Source of the DNA: Streptomyces marokkonensis
GTDB taxonomy: Bacteria > Actinomycetota > Actinomycetes > Streptomycetales > Streptomycetaceae
Reading direction: 5' to 3'
Assembly: GCF_008312835.1 (NCBI RefSeq)
Contig: NZ_VSKS01000006.1
Coordinates: forward strand, 248,001 to 312,000
Length of the DNA: 64,000 nucleotides
Shown here: positions 62,269 through 64,000 of the stretch, piece by piece
Layout of the letters: every line of letters begins with the position of its first letter
Position numbering within the stretch: the first letter of the stretch is position 1
Program-made: the position numbers and the translations under genes
The notes under the pieces: generated by a model
Seen by the model: the letters and a program-made list of their open reading frames with translations, nothing else
What the model was told of the DNA's origin: nothing
The model's database searches: none

Positions 62269-63507
62269 CTACCGCCTCGTGAGGCCGGGTGAGGCCTGCG
62301 ACACGTCCGCGCCGGAGCTCACGTGCCGCTGGGTCTCCTGAGGGCCGTGCCAGTCGAGGCACATCACGGTGGCATCGTCCTCGAGCACGCCGCCGGCGGC
62401 TTCCCGTACCGCGGACGTCAGCAGCAGCGCGGCCTCCCGCGGGTGCAGGTCCCGGGTGCTCTCCAGCAGGGAGGACAGGTCGATCTTCTCCCCATGACGT
62501 TCGAGCATGCCGTCGGTCAGCATGAGCACGCGGTCGCCGGGGCGCAGATCCACGTCCTGAACCCGATAGGGGTGGGCCACGAGTCCGGACAGCCCGAAGG
62601 GATGATCCACCTCGCACGTGATCTCCTCCGCGACCCCCTCGCGCATGCGCAGGGGCCAGGGATGGCCGGCGTTGACGAGCCGGGCCCGCCCGGTGTGCAG
62701 GTCGATGCGCAGCAGCTGGCCGGTGGCGTGGCCGCGGCCGTGGTCGGCCAGGGCCCGGTCGGCCAGGCGGGCCTGATCGGCCAGGCCGGCTCCCGCGCGG
62801 CGGGCGCCGCGCAGGGCACCCACCAGGACCGTGGCGGCGAGCGCGGCGTCGACGTCGTGGCCCATGGGGTCGGTCACCGATACGTGCAGGGTGTCGCGGT
62901 CCAGGGTGTAGTCGAAAGTGTCGCCGCTGAGGTTCTCGGAGGGCTCCAGGCTCCCGCACAGGGTGAACTGTGCCGCCTCGCACGACAGTGACGGGGGCAA
63001 CAGCTGGTACTGGATTTCCGCTGCCAGGGTGGGAGGCCTGGAGCGCTTGCCCCAGACGTAGAGGTCGGTGAAGCGCCCGTTGGCGATCACGATGTAGGCC
63101 AGGACGTGGGCGGCTTCCCCGACCGCCTCGACGACGTCCTCGCCGGGGGCGGCCGGAAGGAGCACTTCCAGCAGCCCGATGGCATCTCCCCGGTTGGTGA
63201 CCGGCACGATCACCCGCTGTCCCCGGCCGGTCGTCTCCAGATGCAGCCGCTGGGTACGGACCACACGCTCGTAGACGGTGCCGGGCAGGGGGATCCGCTC
63301 CGCCTCCCGCCCGCCCTCCACGGAACCGGTGGTGGACAGCCGGGCCACCGCCCTCCCCGTCAGGTCCACGATGAGGAAGGAGACGTACGTGGCCCCGACA
63401 TGCCGCCTCAGCTCCTCGGCGACCACGCCGACGGCGTCCACCGGCGCGGCCGTCTCCGCCGCCGTCAGCAGCCGGGGTAGCTCACTCTGTCCACCGTTCA
63501 CGACCAC
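62269..63507 (-). CDS. GAF domain-SpoIIE phosphatase
   Basis: 412 residues from GTG at 63507 (GGAAGGGG five bases upstream). GAF-like sensor ~10-160 ([40 protein letters not shown]), then PP2C/SpoIIE ~185-390. The metal motifs are partly changed: [10 protein letters not shown] replaces [18 protein letters not shown] keeps the Asp of GDVx[10 protein letters not shown] and [10 protein letters not shown] are normal. It may still be active. Convergent with the 60943 gene, 183 bases apart. Role as above, signal different. Confidence 0.9.
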   Translation of the reverse strand: MVVNGGQSELPRLLTAAETAAPVDAVGVVAEELRRHVGATYVSFLIVDLTGRAVARLSTTGSVEGGREAERIPLPGTVYERVVRTQRLHLETTGRGQRVIVPVTNRGDAIGLLEVLLPAAPGEDVVEAVGEAAHVLAYIVIANGRFTDLYVWGKRSRPPTLAAEIQYQLLPPSLSCEAAQFTLCGSLEPSENLSGDTFDYTLDRDTLHVSVTDPMGHDVDAALAATVLVGALRGARRAGAGLADQARLADRALADHGRGHATGQLLRIDLHTGRARLVNAGHPWPLRMREGVAEEITCEVDHPFGLSGLVAHPYRVQDVDLRPGDRVLMLTDGMLERHGEKIDLSSLLESTRDLHPREAALLLTSAVREAAGGVLEDDATVMCLDWHGPQETQRHVSSGADVSQASPGLTRR

Positions 63508-63686
63508 GGCCCCTTCCGCCGGCCCTTTGTACCAGCCTGGGAGCCGCCACGGTGAGCGTCAATCCATGACCGGTCACAGTGGGTGGGCGTAGGTCATGGT
63601 GCGTTCACCGAAGAGGCGCGTCCCGACGGGCGCCTGCTCCCCGCGGCCGTCACGGCTGCCGCGGGGCGCCGTAACGGCGGATCGGG

Positions 63687-64000
63687 TCATGTTCCCTGCC
63701 TGGCCGCGTCGACCGCCGCCCGCACCGTGGGATACACGCGCCTCAGCTCCCTCCTGGCTTCGGCGGTGCGCAGCACGTCCCTGACCTGGCCCACGTCCCG
63801 GGCGAGCAGGAGCCGGACTCCGAGGGACTCGAGTTCCTCGGCCAGGTCGTCGAGCATGCGCACGGCGCTGACGTCGACGAAGGGAACCGTTTCGGCGTCG
63901 ATCACGACCGCCGTCACCCCTGTGCGGGCGCCCCTTCGGACCACGGACCGGATCCGCTCGGCGTTGGCGAAGTAGATGCCGGCCTCGACGCGCAGCACGA
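63687..64000 (-). CDS. SulP-family anion transporter, C-terminal STAS domain (cut by window edge)
   Basis: The frame is open to the window end; ~104 residues are visible. RVEAGIYFANAERIRSVV, then VIDAETVPFVDVSAVRMLDD and RLLLARDVGQVRDVLRTA are typical for the STAS end of actinobacterial SulP (sulfate/bicarbonate) transporters. The membrane part lies outside. A stand-alone STAS protein is less likely because of the 'YFANAE' start and no nearby start codon with a ribosome binding site. Confidence 0.85.
   Translation of the reverse strand, partial: VLRVEAGIYFANAERIRSVVRRGARTGVTAVVIDAETVPFVDVSAVRMLDDLAEELESLGVRLLLARDVGQVRDVLRTAEARRELRRVYPTVRAAVDAARQGT

Noticed and set aside
1-64000. tRNA genes, rRNA genes or a CRISPR array
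   Set aside because: I looked in particular beside the integrase remnant and near 2.2 and 47.8 kb for tRNA-like cloverleaf sequence and regular repeats and saw none.
1-64000. Secondary-metabolite gene cluster
   Set aside because: No polyketide synthase, NRPS, terpene synthase, lanthipeptide or similar biosynthetic gene is recognisable; the accessory genes are defence- and glycan-related.

Overview
The window is high-GC actinobacterial DNA, most likely Streptomyces. Codon usage is strongly GC-biased, GTG starts are frequent, and there are SpoIIE phosphatase, DUF5302, ALF-repeat, SAV_2336-type and CBM2/CBM3 cellulase genes typical of that genus. No rRNA, tRNA or CRISPR array was found.

Layout. 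(1) 1-2249: chromosomal genes, namely the 3' end of gnd, a proline-rich protein, an Asp/Glu racemase-family protein, a GNAT acetyltransferase and panD. (2) 2250-26020: an accessory island with transposase debris, an IS and a 5'-truncated tyrosine integrase. It carries two divergent signalling/conflict operons. The minus-strand operon (10804 down to 3588) encodes an alpha/beta hydrolase, a caspase-like VMAP protein, a MoxR AAA+ ATPase and a vWA-GAF-PP2C-HATPase fusion. The plus-strand operon (11121-16430) encodes a PycTM-like membrane effector, a Crp-type regulator, a PycC-like class III cyclase and three genes of unknown function. Further on are an AlbA_2/ParA gene pair, a roughly 0.9 kb IS and a 1502-residue STAND NTPase ending in a PD-(D/E)xK nuclease. 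(3) 26037-29133: a DUF1963 protein, decayed genes including a frameshifted gluconokinase, and a secreted nucleoside-hydrolase-like protein. (4) 29541-47092: a polysaccharide-degradation region with two GH6 cellulases, a GH5 cellulase, an AA10 LPMO, a beta-helix enzyme and a GH49 dextranase-like gene interrupted by a stop codon. Mixed in are a pseudokinase, a secreted duplicated-domain protein, a sigma/response-regulator/histidine-kinase operon and a peptidoglycan-binding protein. CebR-type palindromes lie upstream of several cellulolytic genes. (5) 47772-64000: a second, truncated copy of the panD 5' end, an rsbQ-rsbP pair, a secreted ALF-repeat/nuclease/DUF1963 gene set, a DEAD-box helicase, two more SpoIIE phosphatases and the STAS end of a SulP transporter.

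Working together. The 3.6-16.4 kb block reads as a sensor-effector defence locus. On one side a MoxR/vWA ATPase module is coupled to a caspase and to partner-switching phosphatase/kinase domains. On the other a cyclic-nucleotide generator is paired with both a membrane effector and a cNMP-binding transcription factor. The cellulolytic genes form a cellulose/glucan-degrading set probably controlled by CebR. The panD 5' region occurs at 2220-2306 and again at 47775-47863, so the 45.5 kb between may be an integrative element that entered panD and supplied it with a new 5' end and promoter. That is inference from the repeats.
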